A stretch of 64,000 nt of DNA, taken from contig NC_015499.1 in NCBI RefSeq assembly GCF_000212395.1, positions 1,313,421 to 1,377,420 on the forward strand, read 5' to 3'. The stretch is from Thermodesulfobium narugense DSM 14796 (GTDB lineage Bacteria > Thermodesulfobiota > Thermodesulfobiia > Thermodesulfobiales > Thermodesulfobiaceae). A model generated the notes under the pieces. It did no database searches and was not told where the DNA came from. It worked only from the letters and a program-made list of their open reading frames with translations. This document shows, one piece after another, positions 28,087-39,267 of the stretch; the first letter of the stretch is position 1, and each line of letters starts with the position of its first letter. A program made the position numbers and the translations under genes.

Positions 28087-31000
28087 TTACTTATCATTTG
28101 CTTTAATATAGTCATAATTTTCATATAAATCAAACCCAGTTCCTGCAGGAATTAATCTTCCTATTACAACGTTTTCTTTCAATCCTCTAAGATAGTCTAC
28201 CTTGCCTCTAATTGATGCCTCAGTTAATATTCTAGTTGTTTCCTGAAAAGAAGCTGCAGCAATAAACGAAGATGTGTTTAAAGATGATTTTGTAATGCCA
28301 AGCACTGCATCTTCTGCTTCTGGAGGAGTTTTGCCTTGAAGAGTTAACTCTTTGACCACTTTTTCGAATTCACCTCTATCCACATATTCTCCTGGTAACC
28401 AATCAGAGTCTCCATCATTCTTAATTTTTACTCTTTTAGTCATTTGTCTAACAATAATTTCAATGTGTTTGTCATGGATTGAAACGCTTTGATCTTTATA
28501 CACCTTTTGAATTTCATCAACTATATATTGCTTCACTGCATCTATTCCTCTAGTTTTAAGTACCTCCTGAGGATAAAATTGCCCTTCTGTAAGAGGATAT
28601 CCTTTTTTAATAAAGGCACCATCCGATACCTGAAGTTGTGTGCTTGCAGGTACAACAATTTCCTTTGTCTCCTCCAGCCCTTCTATTATAATTTTGACAG
28701 GTTCTGTATCACTATTAGAAATAATATGAACTATTCCATCTATCTCAGAAAGTATTGCGGCATTTTTTGGTCTCCTTGCCTCGAAAAGTTCTTCAACTCT
28801 AGGCAAACCCTGGATAATATCTTTTGTCTTAATTGCGCTTTCTTTTGATTTAGGTGAAATTGCAACTAATGTAGTGTTAGTCAACATGGTTGAATCTTTT
28901 ACAAACAATCTTGAATTTTTATTACATGGCGCAAAATCACCTTGGTAAATGTAGACATGTGTAACCATCTCACCAGTTTCAGGATCTAAAACTGGCTCGA
29001 ACTTTGGAATAACAGCCATGCCCAAAACTGGACTAGTGATACCTTCAGCAATTTCTTTACCAGGTACAACTTTTTCTCTATCTTTAATCTTAATATCAAG
29101 ATTAGCATTAACCTTTATCACTATTGGCTTTTCTTTTGTGAAAAGAACTTCTCCATTTTGTGAAGCAATACTTATCACATTGTCCTGTGATATAACTCTT
29201 TCCTCGACAGGCATTGCATAAAATACAATATTGCCTTTCTCTGCTATAAGATACTCATTATCTTCATCTTCCTCAACAAGAACGTCATTCTCTTTTACAA
29301 AAGAACCATCCTTAACGTGTAGAAGCATCCCTCTATTCACAAAAACTTTAGCGCTTGTCTCACCTTTTATCACAATATTACCTTCAGAAATAGCTATAGT
29401 AGTCTCTACGTTATCGTTCAAAAAAGTGAAAGTCTTAAGAGATTCAAACTTTACTGTGCCACTAATCTTTGATCTTTCTATGTTTTTACTTCTATGAAGA
29501 GCTACTCCGCCAGTGTGAAATGTTCTCATAGTAAGCTGAGTACCAGGCTCTCCTATCGATTGTGCAGCAATAATGCCTACAGCTTCACCAAGTTCCACAA
29601 CTTCCCTGGTAGCCAGACTCCAACCGTAACATTTTTGACATACTCCATGAGGAGTCTTACAGGTTAAAGGAGATCTTACAGCTACTTCTTTTATTCCAGC
29701 ATCTACTATCTTATCAGCTATTGAAGGAGTTATTAACTCATTTCTTTTAACTATTATTTTTCCATCAGCATCATAAATATCCTCAGCACTAAACCTACCA
29801 ATTATTCTATCTTTTAATTCCAAAATTACCTTTGTCCCATCCATCAAATCAGAAACCACAATGCTTTCTTCGCTGCCACAATCTTCTTCCCTTACAATTA
29901 TTTCTTGTGCAACGTCAACCAATCTTCTCGTAAGATATCCAGAGTTAGAAGTTCTCAGTGCAGTATCGACCAAACCTTTTCTTGCACCGTACGTTGAAAT
30001 GAAATACTCCATCATATTCATACCTTCTTTAAGGTTTGCCTTTATGGGAATAGGTATGATCCTACCATGTGGATCTGACATAAGACCTCTCATTGCAGCC
30101 AACTGCCTAACTTGGTCGATATTGCCTCTTGCACCAGAATTTGCCATCATAAATACGGGATTTCTTTCTCCCATACTTGAGTTCATTCTATCCTTAATTT
30201 CGTCAGTAATCATATTCCATTTTTCTCTTACTTTAGCATCTTTTTCTTCCTGAGTCATAGTACCTTCAGAAACGAATTCATCAAATCTTTTAATTTCTTC
30301 TTCCGCTTTCTTTATTATCTCTTTTTTTTCTGCGGGCACAACAAGATCGTCAATTGATATAGATATTCCAGATTCTTTAGCATATTTAAATCCCATATCC
30401 TTCAAGTCATCCACTAATTTCACCGTTCTGGTAAGGCCAAAATCTTCATAACATTGTCTTACTATTTTTGCAATTCTCTTCTTTGTTAGTGGTTCTCTAT
30501 AGTAAGGCCACTTGCTGGGCAATATTTCATTAAATAATATTTGACCTACGCTAGTAGATAGAAATTCATTATCAATTTTCACAGCAATCCTATCAATAAG
30601 ACTAAGTGAAAACTCATGTGATGGCTTTACGCTATCAATTTGATACCTTGTAATAGCATCGTTTTTATCTATAAAAAACAAGAATGGTTGTCCAGTTTTT
30701 ATTTTTTTAATATTAGTTGTCAGATAACCATTAACTTTTTCAGAGTATACGTCTATTTTTTGAGTTTCATCAATTTCTCCTCTATTAAAAGCGTCTATTG
30801 CATCTTCTTCACTTCTAAAAGTAGGATTTTTTTCAAAACTTGTAAGATAGTGAAGTCCTAAAACCATATCCTGTGAAGGGGTAACCAATGGTTGGCCATT
30901 AGCAGGGGACAACAAATTATGACTCGAAAGCATTAACACCCTTGCTTCAGCTTGTGCCTCAAGGGACAGTGGAACGTGAACAGCCATCTGATCGCCGTCA

Positions 31001-32532
31001 AAGTCTGCATTAAAAGCCGTACAAACTAAAGGATGAAGTTGTATGGCTTTACCCTCTATTAAAACTGGTTCAAACGCCTGGATTCCAAGCCTATGAAGTG
31101 TGGGAGCACGATTTAGGAAAACAGGATGCCCTTGTATAACTTCAGCAAGGATATCCCATATAACATTTTCACCTCGTTCTATTTTTCTTTTGGCTCCTTT
31201 TACATTTCCAGTAATACCCCTTTTAATAAGCTCATGAATTACAAAAGGCTTAAAAAGTTCTAAAGCCATTTCTTTTGGCAAACCACATTGATGGAGTTTA
31301 AGGGTAGGACCCACAACAATTACTGAGCGCCCAGAATAATCTACTCTTTTCCCCAACAAATTCTGCCTAAAACGTCCTTGCTTCCCCTCAATGATATCAG
31401 AAAGAGATCTAAGAGGTCTATCATGAGTTCCAGTTACAGGCTTTAATCTTCTTTCGTTATCAAAGAGTGCATCTACTGCTTCCTGGAGCATTCTTTTTTC
31501 GTTTCTAACAATAATCTCAGGAGCACCCATATCAAGTAGTTTTTTTAATCTGTTATTTCTATTAATAACTCTTCTATAAAGATCATTTAAGTCCGAAGTA
31601 GCAAATCTTCCACCATCCAACTGAACCATCGGCCTAAGATCAGGTGGAATAACAGGTATAGCTTCCAAAACCATCCAAGCAGGATTAGCGCCAGATTTTC
31701 TGAAAAACTCCAAAACCCTGAATCTCTTTATCATCTTGAGCCTTTTTGGGCTTTGAGAAGATGTTGAAGTCATCTCTTCTTTAATTTGATTACTCAGTTC
31801 TTCAACGTTAATAGACTCTAATGCCTCTTTAATGGCTTCAGCTCCCATTTTTGCTACAAAGTAGTTTTGGCCAAAACTATATGTATAATATTCGTATTCA
31901 TCAGCAGTTAAAATCCTTCCTGCCTCAAGAAAAGTATCTTTAGGATCAACAACCTGATAATTACCGTCATTTAAATGCTCTACTTCAATTGCCGATCTGC
32001 CAAGTTGCTTTACCCAGTATTCGTATTCATCTTCAGAAAGTGTTTTAAACTTTTGTAATCCGCTATCTTTAGGGTCCAAAATTAAGTATCTCGAAAAATA
32101 TATTACTTCTTCAACTTCTTTGTTTGAAAGGTCTAAAACAGAACCAATATAACTTGTAGTACCTTTAAAATACCAAATATGAGCAACAGGAGCTGCCAAG
32201 TCAATGTGTCCCATTCTTAATCTTCTTACCTTTGATGAAGTAACCTCAACTCCGCACCTATCACAAATTGTTCCTTTATATCTTGGTCTTTTATATTTGC
32301 CACAATAACATTCATAATCCTTAGTAGGCCCAAATATCTTTTCGCAAAATAGACCACCTCTTTCAGGTCTCAGCGTTCTATAATTAATAGTTTCAGGTTT
32401 TTTTACTTCTCCTTTTGACCATGATCTTATCTTTTCACTTGATGCAAGACCAATCTTTATGGCTACAAGTTTAGAAGAAGTTTTATCCTTAACTTGTTTG
32501 TTATTTTCACTAATTTCAACAAAGGGTTCCAA
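28087..32532 (-). CDS. rpoC: RNA polymerase subunit beta'
   Basis: This 1481-residue subunit has the N-terminal zinc site C75, C77, C90, C93, and the catalytic [12 protein letters not shown] motif near residue 510 that holds the active-site Mg. The second zinc cluster is in the late middle ([13 protein letters not shown]). The C-terminal part ends in the usual [18 protein letters not shown] block. The start is TTG 32532 after GGGAGG. It lies 56 bases downstream of rpoB on the same strand. Confidence 0.97.
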   Translation of the reverse strand: MEPFVEISENNKQVKDKTSSKLVAIKIGLASSEKIRSWSKGEVKKPETINYRTLRPERGGLFCEKIFGPTKDYECYCGKYKRPRYKGTICDRCGVEVTSSKVRRLRMGHIDLAAPVAHIWYFKGTTSYIGSVLDLSNKEVEEVIYFSRYLILDPKDSGLQKFKTLSEDEYEYWVKQLGRSAIEVEHLNDGNYQVVDPKDTFLEAGRILTADEYEYYTYSFGQNYFVAKMGAEAIKEALESINVEELSNQIKEEMTSTSSQSPKRLKMIKRFRVLEFFRKSGANPAWMVLEAIPVIPPDLRPMVQLDGGRFATSDLNDLYRRVINRNNRLKKLLDMGAPEIIVRNEKRMLQEAVDALFDNERRLKPVTGTHDRPLRSLSDIIEGKQGRFRQNLLGKRVDYSGRSVIVVGPTLKLHQCGLPKEMALELFKPFVIHELIKRGITGNVKGAKRKIERGENVIWDILAEVIQGHPVFLNRAPTLHRLGIQAFEPVLIEGKAIQLHPLVCTAFNADFDGDQMAVHVPLSLEAQAEARVLMLSSHNLLSPANGQPLVTPSQDMVLGLHYLTSFEKNPTFRSEEDAIDAFNRGEIDETQKIDVYSEKVNGYLTTNIKKIKTGQPFLFFIDKNDAITRYQIDSVKPSHEFSLSLIDRIAVKIDNEFLSTSVGQILFNEILPSKWPYYREPLTKKRIAKIVRQCYEDFGLTRTVKLVDDLKDMGFKYAKESGISISIDDLVVPAEKKEIIKKAEEEIKRFDEFVSEGTMTQEEKDAKVREKWNMITDEIKDRMNSSMGERNPVFMMANSGARGNIDQVRQLAAMRGLMSDPHGRIIPIPIKANLKEGMNMMEYFISTYGARKGLVDTALRTSNSGYLTRRLVDVAQEIIVREEDCGSEESIVVSDLMDGTKVILELKDRIIGRFSAEDIYDADGKIIVKRNELITPSIADKIVDAGIKEVAVRSPLTCKTPHGVCQKCYGWSLATREVVELGEAVGIIAAQSIGEPGTQLTMRTFHTGGVALHRSKNIERSKISGTVKFESLKTFTFLNDNVETTIAISEGNIVIKGETSAKVFVNRGMLLHVKDGSFVKENDVLVEEDEDNEYLIAEKGNIVFYAMPVEERVISQDNVISIASQNGEVLFTKEKPIVIKVNANLDIKIKDREKVVPGKEIAEGITSPVLGMAVIPKFEPVLDPETGEMVTHVYIYQGDFAPCNKNSRLFVKDSTMLTNTTLVAISPKSKESAIKTKDIIQGLPRVEELFEARRPKNAAILSEIDGIVHIISNSDTEPVKIIIEGLEETKEIVVPASTQLQVSDGAFIKKGYPLTEGQFYPQEVLKTRGIDAVKQYIVDEIQKVYKDQSVSIHDKHIEIIVRQMTKRVKIKNDGDSDWLPGEYVDRGEFEKVVKELTLQGKTPPEAEDAVLGITKSSLNTSSFIAAASFQETTRILTEASIRGKVDYLRGLKENVVIGRLIPAGTGFDLYENYDYIKANDK

Positions 32533-32588
32533 ACTATTTCCTCCCTTTCAAAATTTGATATTTCAAGCTAAAGTTACTAGCTCCTCTT

Positions 32589-35500
32589 CTAGCCTTCGAC
32601 ATCCACAGACTTTAAAAGTGGCAATACGTTGTTGTCATCTTCATCTATATGTTCTAAATCAATTTGACTTCCATCTTGATGTATAAGGGTAATATCAAGT
32701 GCCAATCCCTGAAGCTCTCTAACCAATACTTTAAACGACTCAGGCAAACCAGGGGTTCCAAGATTTTTGCCTTTGATTATAGCTTCCATGGCTTTCGTCC
32801 TACCAGTAATGTCATCAGATTTTATAGTTAATATCTCTTGCAGCACGTTCGCAGCGCCGTATGCCTCTAAAGCCCAGACTTCCATTTCACCAAATCTCTG
32901 TCCACCAAATTGAGCTTTGCCTCCAAGTGGTTGTTGAGTAATTAAAGAATAAGGACCAGTTGACCTTGCGTGTATCTTATCGTCAACAAGGTGCACAAGT
33001 TTTAAGAGGTACATATAGCCTACTGTTACGGGAGACAAAAAGGGATCACCTGTTTTTCCGTCATATAGAGTAACTTTCCCATTTTTTCCAATAAATGGTT
33101 TTATTTCTCTTGCTTTTTCCAAATATTCTTCAACGAACCTTTCAGACGCTCTTTCACCAAACGATTCATCAAACGGCGTTGCTTCAAATTTATATTCTAC
33201 GTTCTTATCCTTGCCAAAGTTATTAAGAACTCCAGCAGCAAGACCAAGAAGCACTTCAAAAATCTGTCCGACGTTCATTCTTGACGGAACACCCAAGGGA
33301 TTCAAAACGACGTCTACGGGGGTTCCATCGGGCAAATACGGCATATCAGCTTCAGGCAAAATTTTAGATATTACCCCCTTGTTTCCATGTCTACCTGTCA
33401 TTTTGTCTCCAACAGAAATCTTTCTTAATTGAGCTACCGTAACTCTTACTTTTGTTATTACTCCAGGTGGAAGATCGTCTCCGTTGTTTCTAGAAAAAAC
33501 CTTTACATCAATAACCTTACCCTTTTCTCCATGGGGTAATTTGAGAGACGTGTCTCTCATATCCTTTAATTTATCGCCAAAAATTGCCCTTAATAGCCTT
33601 TCTTCAGATGGAGGTTCTACATCTCCTTTCGGAGTAAGCTTACCTACCAAATAATCCCCAGCTTCTACTTCAGTTCCAACTACAACAATGCCCTGCTCGT
33701 CAAGATGCCTTCTTGCTTCTTCTGAAACATTAGGAATCTCTCTTGTTATCTCTTCATCTCCTAATTTGGTTGATCTTGCTTCAACTTCATAACTTTCAAT
33801 GTGTATGGACGTAAATACGTCCTCTCTTACAAGTCTATTGCTAATAAGTATCGCATCTTCAAAGTTGTAACCACCAAAAGGCATAAAAGCAACCAGGACG
33901 TTTCTACCCAGAGCCAATTCGCCACTATCAGTTGCACAACCAGATGTAAGAACTTGTCCCTTCTTGACTCTATCTCCTGCTCTTACTAGAGCCTTTTGGT
34001 TAAAACAAGTTGCATTATTAGTTCTAACAAATTTCATTAATTTATACTCTTTCGAAGTTCCATCATCAAAATCAATAATTATTTTTCCTCCCGCAGCGCT
34101 CCTAACAGTTCCATCCTTTTCAGCTACGTGAACCATACCTGAATCAATTGCAGCTACCATTTCCATGCCAGTACCAACCCATGGCGCCTCTTCTACAACA
34201 AGAGGTACTGCCTGACGCTGCATGTTGCAACCCATCAAAGCACGGTTTGCGTCGTTGTGCTCTACAAAAGGAATCAGAGATGAACTCAAGCTGAGCATTT
34301 GCTTCGGAGAAACACCAATATAGTCAATCTTATCAGGAGGAACTTGTTGAAATTCACCATTATATCTTGCTACTACAGTGTCTCCAACAATCTTCTTGTT
34401 TTCAACTTTCACGTCTGCAGATGCAATATAAACGTTTCTTTCTTTACTAGCTGTAAAACTTTCTATAATATCAGTTAGTTTGCCGTTTTTAACCTTCCTA
34501 TAGGGAGTCTCCAAAAAACCGTAATCATTTACAACGGCATAAATAGTTGGTGAACTAATTAATCCAACATTTGGACCTTCAGGGGTTTCGATAGGACAAA
34601 ATCTCCCATAGTAAGAAGGATGAATATCTCTGACCTCAAAGCCAGCTCTCTCTCTTGTTAATCCTCCAGGACCAAGAACAGAGATTCTTCTTTTATGAGT
34701 TAGCTCTGCAAGTGGATTGGTTTGATCCATGTACTGTGATAACTGACCGGTACAGAAAAATTCACGCAAAGCTACAGTAAGGGGGCCGCTATTTATAATA
34801 TTACTAATCTTAAGTTTTGTGGTACCTTTATATAAAGACATTCTCTCATGAATTACATGCTCCATCCTATATAGGCCTTCTCTAAATTTTTGTCTTACAA
34901 GCTCTCCTACTAATCTAACTCTTCTGTTTTCTAAATGATCTATGTCGTCAAGAGTGCCATCACCATAATGGAGATTTACAAGATATTTAACAATTGCAAG
35001 CATGTCTTCTCTATGAAGGACAAGGCAATCGAGTGGAACAATACCGTTTAAGCCTAACTTTTCGTTTATTTTAAGACGACCAACTTCGCCTAGATCAAAT
35101 CTCTTTTTATCAAAAAACCTATTATTGATGATGCCCTTAGCTGCCTCAGGATTTGGAGCTTCTCCTGGCCTAATTTTCTTATAAAATTCTTGAAGGGCTT
35201 CTTCTCTATTTTGAGTATTATCCTGCGCAAATGTTGCCTTTCTAAATTTGTCATCCACTAAAGCCTCTTCAATTCTTGATTGTTCAATCCCACAAGCCTT
35301 AAGAAAAGTAGATACTGGTAATTTTCTCGACTTTTCGATTCTAATCCAAACAGTACCATTTGAGGGAGCTTCAAAGTTTATCCAATTTCCTTTCACAGGT
35401 ATTACTGTCCCAACAAATGTTTTTCTGTCCATAAGATCTTTGTCTTCTTTAAAATAAACGCCAGGAGATCTTGTAAGTTGGTTAACTATAACTCTTTCCG

Positions 35501-35891
35501 AGCCATTTACAATAAAAGTCGCTCGTTTCGTCATAATTGGTATTTCTCCCAACAAAACTTCAGACTCAACGACTTCTTGACTTTGCTTATCAAGCAATCT
35601 TAATTTAACCTTTATTTGAGCCTCATAAGTCTTATCCTTGATTCTAACTTCTTCTTCAGATAATTTTGGTTCTTCCAAACGATATGAAACAAAGGATAAT
35701 TCAAACCTATCACCTGCATCTACAATCGGAAAATAAGAGCTCAACTCCTCTCCGATTCCCTGATAAAGAAACTTTTCGTAGGATTTTTTTTGCAGATCTA
35801 AAAGATTTGGTATAGGTGCCTCAATCTTCTGTTTTTCATCCAAACTCTCACCCATAAATCTAATACGGGGTTTAACCAACACATCTCTCAT
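32589..35891 (-). CDS. rpoB: RNA polymerase subunit beta
   Basis: This 1100-residue subunit is short for the family and so lacks the large lineage insertions. The rifampicin region is visible: FCTGQLSQYMDQTNPLAELTHKRRISVLGPGGL. Near the C-terminus are GDKMTGRHGNKGVIS and GGKAQFGGQRFGEMEVWALEAYGA. The frame opens at GTG 35897, but ATG 35891 follows GAGGTG at five bases and is preferred. The usual rplJL genes are not upstream; a divergent tatA gene is. Confidence 0.97.
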   Translation of the reverse strand: MRDVLVKPRIRFMGESLDEKQKIEAPIPNLLDLQKKSYEKFLYQGIGEELSSYFPIVDAGDRFELSFVSYRLEEPKLSEEEVRIKDKTYEAQIKVKLRLLDKQSQEVVESEVLLGEIPIMTKRATFIVNGSERVIVNQLTRSPGVYFKEDKDLMDRKTFVGTVIPVKGNWINFEAPSNGTVWIRIEKSRKLPVSTFLKACGIEQSRIEEALVDDKFRKATFAQDNTQNREEALQEFYKKIRPGEAPNPEAAKGIINNRFFDKKRFDLGEVGRLKINEKLGLNGIVPLDCLVLHREDMLAIVKYLVNLHYGDGTLDDIDHLENRRVRLVGELVRQKFREGLYRMEHVIHERMSLYKGTTKLKISNIINSGPLTVALREFFCTGQLSQYMDQTNPLAELTHKRRISVLGPGGLTRERAGFEVRDIHPSYYGRFCPIETPEGPNVGLISSPTIYAVVNDYGFLETPYRKVKNGKLTDIIESFTASKERNVYIASADVKVENKKIVGDTVVARYNGEFQQVPPDKIDYIGVSPKQMLSLSSSLIPFVEHNDANRALMGCNMQRQAVPLVVEEAPWVGTGMEMVAAIDSGMVHVAEKDGTVRSAAGGKIIIDFDDGTSKEYKLMKFVRTNNATCFNQKALVRAGDRVKKGQVLTSGCATDSGELALGRNVLVAFMPFGGYNFEDAILISNRLVREDVFTSIHIESYEVEARSTKLGDEEITREIPNVSEEARRHLDEQGIVVVGTEVEAGDYLVGKLTPKGDVEPPSEERLLRAIFGDKLKDMRDTSLKLPHGEKGKVIDVKVFSRNNGDDLPPGVITKVRVTVAQLRKISVGDKMTGRHGNKGVISKILPEADMPYLPDGTPVDVVLNPLGVPSRMNVGQIFEVLLGLAAGVLNNFGKDKNVEYKFEATPFDESFGERASERFVEEYLEKAREIKPFIGKNGKVTLYDGKTGDPFLSPVTVGYMYLLKLVHLVDDKIHARSTGPYSLITQQPLGGKAQFGGQRFGEMEVWALEAYGAANVLQEILTIKSDDITGRTKAMEAIIKGKNLGTPGLPESFKVLVRELQGLALDITLIHQDGSQIDLEHIDEDDNNVLPLLKSVDVEG

Positions 35892-36014
35892 AAACACACC
35901 TCACAAGACAAGTTCTTGCATCACACGAAGAAAAAAGATAAAATATAACACAATAATCATCAAAAATAACATTTAAAAAGCAAACTCCAAAAAATAAAGA
36001 AAGGAATAAAGAAA

Positions 36015-36182
36015 ATGATAAGTTGGCAACAAACCGGAATGATAATAGCAATTCTTTTGATCGTTCTTGGTCCTAGAAAGCTTCCAAAAGTTACAAAAGA
36101 AATTGGGAAAACGCTTGGAAGCATTAAAAAAGAAACCCAAGAGATCAAAGATCAAGTAGATATAACTAAAGAAATTAAATAA
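36015..36182 (+). CDS. tatA: Twin-arginine translocase TatA/TatE-type subunit
   Basis: This 55-residue protein has one short N-terminal membrane helix (about residues 7-20), the LGPRKLPKVTKEIGKTLG hinge/amphipathic helix typical of TatA/B, and a charged tail. It is among the shorter TatA proteins. ATG 36015 follows AAAGGAA. tatC is not in the window. It is divergent from rpoB. Confidence 0.85.
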   Translation: MISWQQTGMIIAILLIVLGPRKLPKVTKEIGKTLGSIKKETQEIKDQVDITKEIK

Positions 36183-36296
36183 AGTAGAAACAATTTTAAA
36201 CCAAAACATTATCTCGTCTAAAGAAAAAAACCAAAAAAATAAAAAATTTAAGCGATTCTTGAGGCTTTATGCATATCCCTCCTAAAAGATAAAGAG

Positions 36297-36371
36297 TGGT
36301 GGGCGAAGTAGGAATCGAACCTACGACCCCTTGCGTGTGAAGCAAGTGCTCTACCTCTGAGCTATCCGCCC
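36297..36371 (-). tRNA. tRNA-Val (anticodon CAC)
   Basis: The cloverleaf reads 5' GGGCGGA acceptor, D-arm AGCTCAGAGGTAGAGC, anticodon stem CTTGC/GCAAG with loop TTCACAC (anticodon CAC, decoding GUG), and T-arm GGTTCGATTCC. The acceptor pairs with TTCGCCC, and A plus an encoded CCA end follow. Confidence 0.95.
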
Positions 36372-36421
36372 AAAAAATGTGCAAAAATTTATCTTAACAC
36401 AAATGTGTATATTTGTAAATA

Positions 36422-37630
36422 CTAAAAAATTTCAAACCATTCGTCAGGATGAGGGTTCTCTATTGAAGCTATTAACAGCCACGCATTAGTCTTTTTGTTA
36501 GCTATAACCATTACAAACGGATGATCGAAATTCACGACATCCTTAATGTCTTTGTTAAATATTGTCTTATTTAACCCATATTCATCGACCTTCAAAAAAT
36601 TATCAGAGATCTCGTTTGAAACAAAAGAAAAGTTTGCAACTTTAAACATTTTTTTAAAATCAGCATAGTTTTGATCAAAAGGATCTCCTACTCCTATCCC
36701 CTTAAATTCGGGTATAAAGGAGGTTTTGTATTCAAGATCCATTTTTGGAATTATAAGCATCAAAGGCCTTTTTTTAAATTGTGTAGACCAATTAAAATAA
36801 TTTTCACCGTTCATGTTTCTATAGATATTCATAAGAGTTTTTGTTCCTTTTGGCAGAAAAAATACTGCTTCTAGATCTGGGTCTGCCAGTTCAACTTTGA
36901 CTGCTTGAAAGATATCATTTTCATAATAATCGAAATTGCCTGTAGTTTTCATATACAAAGCTTTAGCAGTCTGACCATTTGAAAGATAAAAAGTCCCCTT
37001 TTTAGTAAGATTTTTTGGAAACTCATTTTTCCATGCAAGCTTTGCATAAGTAATATTTATCAAATACATCATTGTATCCTTGCTTACATCCTTTTTACTG
37101 ACAATACTCGTAACTTGATGATTTGTACTTGTTTTGACCCAATCATTTATAGCAGAAGGTGTATATTTATCAGAAAAGTTTATATAGGTCAAATCAAATC
37201 CTGGATAAAAAGAATTAATTGTAGACATAAACTCTGGATTGAATGTAAATCCATTTTGAACCCAAAGAGATGACCTTGTAAAAATGAACATCTTTTTATC
37301 GTAGACATAAGGAGTTGAACTTACAGTATTTTTCCAAAAAGAATTAATTTCTGATTCGCGATAACCATTAAAACCTTGAACAAGATTTAGCTCATCAAAA
37401 GTAGAACCCACAGCACCATTAGAAAGAACACTTAGCGATTGTCCCAATCCTATTGGAGAAAAAATTACATTATTGTCGAATTCATGATTCCTTACTTCAT
37501 TCATTAACTTGATCCCAAAATTTATATTCCCCTTAATTAACTGGCTATCATCTACCCCCTTAGCAAAAGCAGTACAGATAAAAATCAACATAAAAAACAA
37601 TATATCCAGAAAAATTAAAAATCTTTTCAA
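36422..37630 (-). CDS. Secreted serpin-family protein with atypical reactive loop
   Basis: This 402-residue protein has a signal peptide (MKRFLIFLDILFFMLIF...TAFA) and a full serpin fold: NVIFSPIGLGQSLSVLSNGA near the start and the signature NFDHPFVMVIANKKT near the C-terminus. Serpins trap proteases by inserting the reactive-centre loop. Here the hinge after DEYG reads LNKTIFNK, without the small residues (TEAAAAT type) inhibitors need. The loop between DEYG and DHPF is 16 residues, against about 22 in alpha-1-antitrypsin. Loss of inhibitory function is likely. The start is TTG 37630 (GAGGTG upstream); the frame opens at GTG 37639. Confidence 0.88.
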   Translation of the reverse strand: MKRFLIFLDILFFMLIFICTAFAKGVDDSQLIKGNINFGIKLMNEVRNHEFDNNVIFSPIGLGQSLSVLSNGAVGSTFDELNLVQGFNGYRESEINSFWKNTVSSTPYVYDKKMFIFTRSSLWVQNGFTFNPEFMSTINSFYPGFDLTYINFSDKYTPSAINDWVKTSTNHQVTSIVSKKDVSKDTMMYLINITYAKLAWKNEFPKNLTKKGTFYLSNGQTAKALYMKTTGNFDYYENDIFQAVKVELADPDLEAVFFLPKGTKTLMNIYRNMNGENYFNWSTQFKKRPLMLIIPKMDLEYKTSFIPEFKGIGVGDPFDQNYADFKKMFKVANFSFVSNEISDNFLKVDEYGLNKTIFNKDIKDVVNFDHPFVMVIANKKTNAWLLIASIENPHPDEWFEIF

Positions 37631-37683
37631 TAAGATCACCTCTCTAATAATAAGATAGCATAAATTTCAAAAATTTATAATTA

Positions 37684-39228
37684 CTAATATTTCTTTGTCC
37701 CTTTAAAAACACCGTCAAACCAATATCCTTTTTCAACTCTCCCATCAGCATAATACATTGTTCCGAAGCCATGCCTTTTTGACTTACTCCATTCTCCTTC
37801 ATATCTGTCACCATTTGCATGTTCTAAAATCCCTTTTCCCTCCCAAAAATCAGAATCCCATTCCCCGACGTAGTGATTTTTATTTGCTGCAAAAAATTCT
37901 CCATATCCGTGTCTCTTATCGAACTTCCACTCTCCGTCATAAATATCCCCTTTAGTTGTTACAAATCTACCTCTTCCATGTCTTTTACCATCTTTACACT
38001 CTCCCTCATACCTATCTCCGTTCGGCCAAGTCAAAACGCCGCTCCCCTTGAATTCTCCGTCTTCAAAAACTCCTTCATACTTCCTTCCATCTAAATTTTT
38101 CAAAACTATTGTGCTATAAAATTTTCCCTCCCTCCACTCTCCATCACATTCAAGACCATCAGACAATATTAATTTGCCTTTGCCAAAAAATTGATCATCT
38201 CTAAATTCTCCAACAAATCTGCTATTATTTGGCCACCAAAAAGTACCTTTCCCATGCATTAAGTTCTCTTTAATGTCTCCAAAATATTTTCTGCCATCAG
38301 GCCAAAAAATCACTTTTTCACCGACAAACCTACCATTTATATACTCAACCTCATATGTCTTCCCCTCAAAGTAAATAAAGCCTTTGCCCGCTATTTTATC
38401 ATTGACAAATTGTCCCTCAAAAATTATGCCGCTTGAAAAAAACATTTTTCCTAAACCACATTTTTTCCCTTCTTTCCACTCTCCATCATATTTATCTCCA
38501 TTTTTATAATAAAATTTACCCCTGCCATCATACAAGTCATTCTTCCACAAGCCTTCATATTTAGTTGAATTATGATAATACATTATTCCATAACCATTTT
38601 TCATTCCATCTTTAAAGTATCCTTCATACCTATCTCCATTAACTGAAGTAAAAATTCCCTGACCTTCCCACTTACTCTCTTTCCATTCTCCCTCATATTT
38701 ATCGCCATTAGGCCAGATGTAAATTCCTCTTCCACAAAATTGATCGTCTTTGTATTCTCCCTCATATATACTACCATTAGGCCATTTAAAAACTCCTTTA
38801 CCAAATTTTTTGCCACGTCTCCACGAACCCTCATATGTCCTTCCATCAGGCCAGATTTCTTTTCCCTGAATCAGTTCGTCATCCTTCCATTGCCCCTCTA
38901 GCCTAACACCAGACAATGGATTTGATTCTAAAAATGTAAAAACCCCATAACCATCCCTTACACCTTCTTTAAATTCTCCTTCATATATTCCTTCGCCTTC
39001 ATAAAAAGCCTTTCCTTTGCCATGCTTTCTACCGTCCTTAAATTCTCCCTCATATTTGTTGCCGTTTGGTTCTATAAGGATCCCAAAACCATTTGGAACT
39101 AAGTTCAAAAGATCGCCCTTATATTTTGAACCATCTTCAAAATATTTCCACGGATCTACTTTTCTTGAGTCTTTAGCTTTTTCTTTCTTTTTATTAAACA
39201 CTCTAGCAATCGGATCAAAAAAGCCCAC
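37684..39228 (-). CDS. MORN-repeat protein (about 21 repeats)
   Basis: This 514-residue protein is almost wholly built of MORN repeats: after about 30 basic residues I count about 21 copies of the pattern YEGEWKxGxxxGxGxxxxxNGxx. The protein has no signal peptide or membrane segment and is probably cytoplasmic. MORN arrays form elongated beta-sheets that bind membranes lipids or partner proteins; bacterial roles are mostly unknown. The start is GTG 39228 with GGAGG six bases upstream. It lies between serpin and TPR genes on the same strand. Confidence 0.92.
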   Translation of the reverse strand: MGFFDPIARVFNKKKEKAKDSRKVDPWKYFEDGSKYKGDLLNLVPNGFGILIEPNGNKYEGEFKDGRKHGKGKAFYEGEGIYEGEFKEGVRDGYGVFTFLESNPLSGVRLEGQWKDDELIQGKEIWPDGRTYEGSWRRGKKFGKGVFKWPNGSIYEGEYKDDQFCGRGIYIWPNGDKYEGEWKESKWEGQGIFTSVNGDRYEGYFKDGMKNGYGIMYYHNSTKYEGLWKNDLYDGRGKFYYKNGDKYDGEWKEGKKCGLGKMFFSSGIIFEGQFVNDKIAGKGFIYFEGKTYEVEYINGRFVGEKVIFWPDGRKYFGDIKENLMHGKGTFWWPNNSRFVGEFRDDQFFGKGKLILSDGLECDGEWREGKFYSTIVLKNLDGRKYEGVFEDGEFKGSGVLTWPNGDRYEGECKDGKRHGRGRFVTTKGDIYDGEWKFDKRHGYGEFFAANKNHYVGEWDSDFWEGKGILEHANGDRYEGEWSKSKRHGFGTMYYADGRVEKGYWFDGVFKGTKKY

Positions 39229-39267
39229 ATTTTACCTCCACCAAAAACTATCTTGAATTTATTCTAA

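Noticed and set aside
36241-36296. Tiny frame (8 codons) after AGGAGGG downstream of the tRNA
   Set aside because: Too short to support, and located in tRNA trailer sequence; the nearby T-runs may instead be part of a terminator, but the stem is only four base pairs.
36386-36421. Possible terminator between serpin and tRNA genes (ACAAAT/ATTTGT)
   Set aside because: The stem is only six A/T-rich pairs and no U-tract follows.
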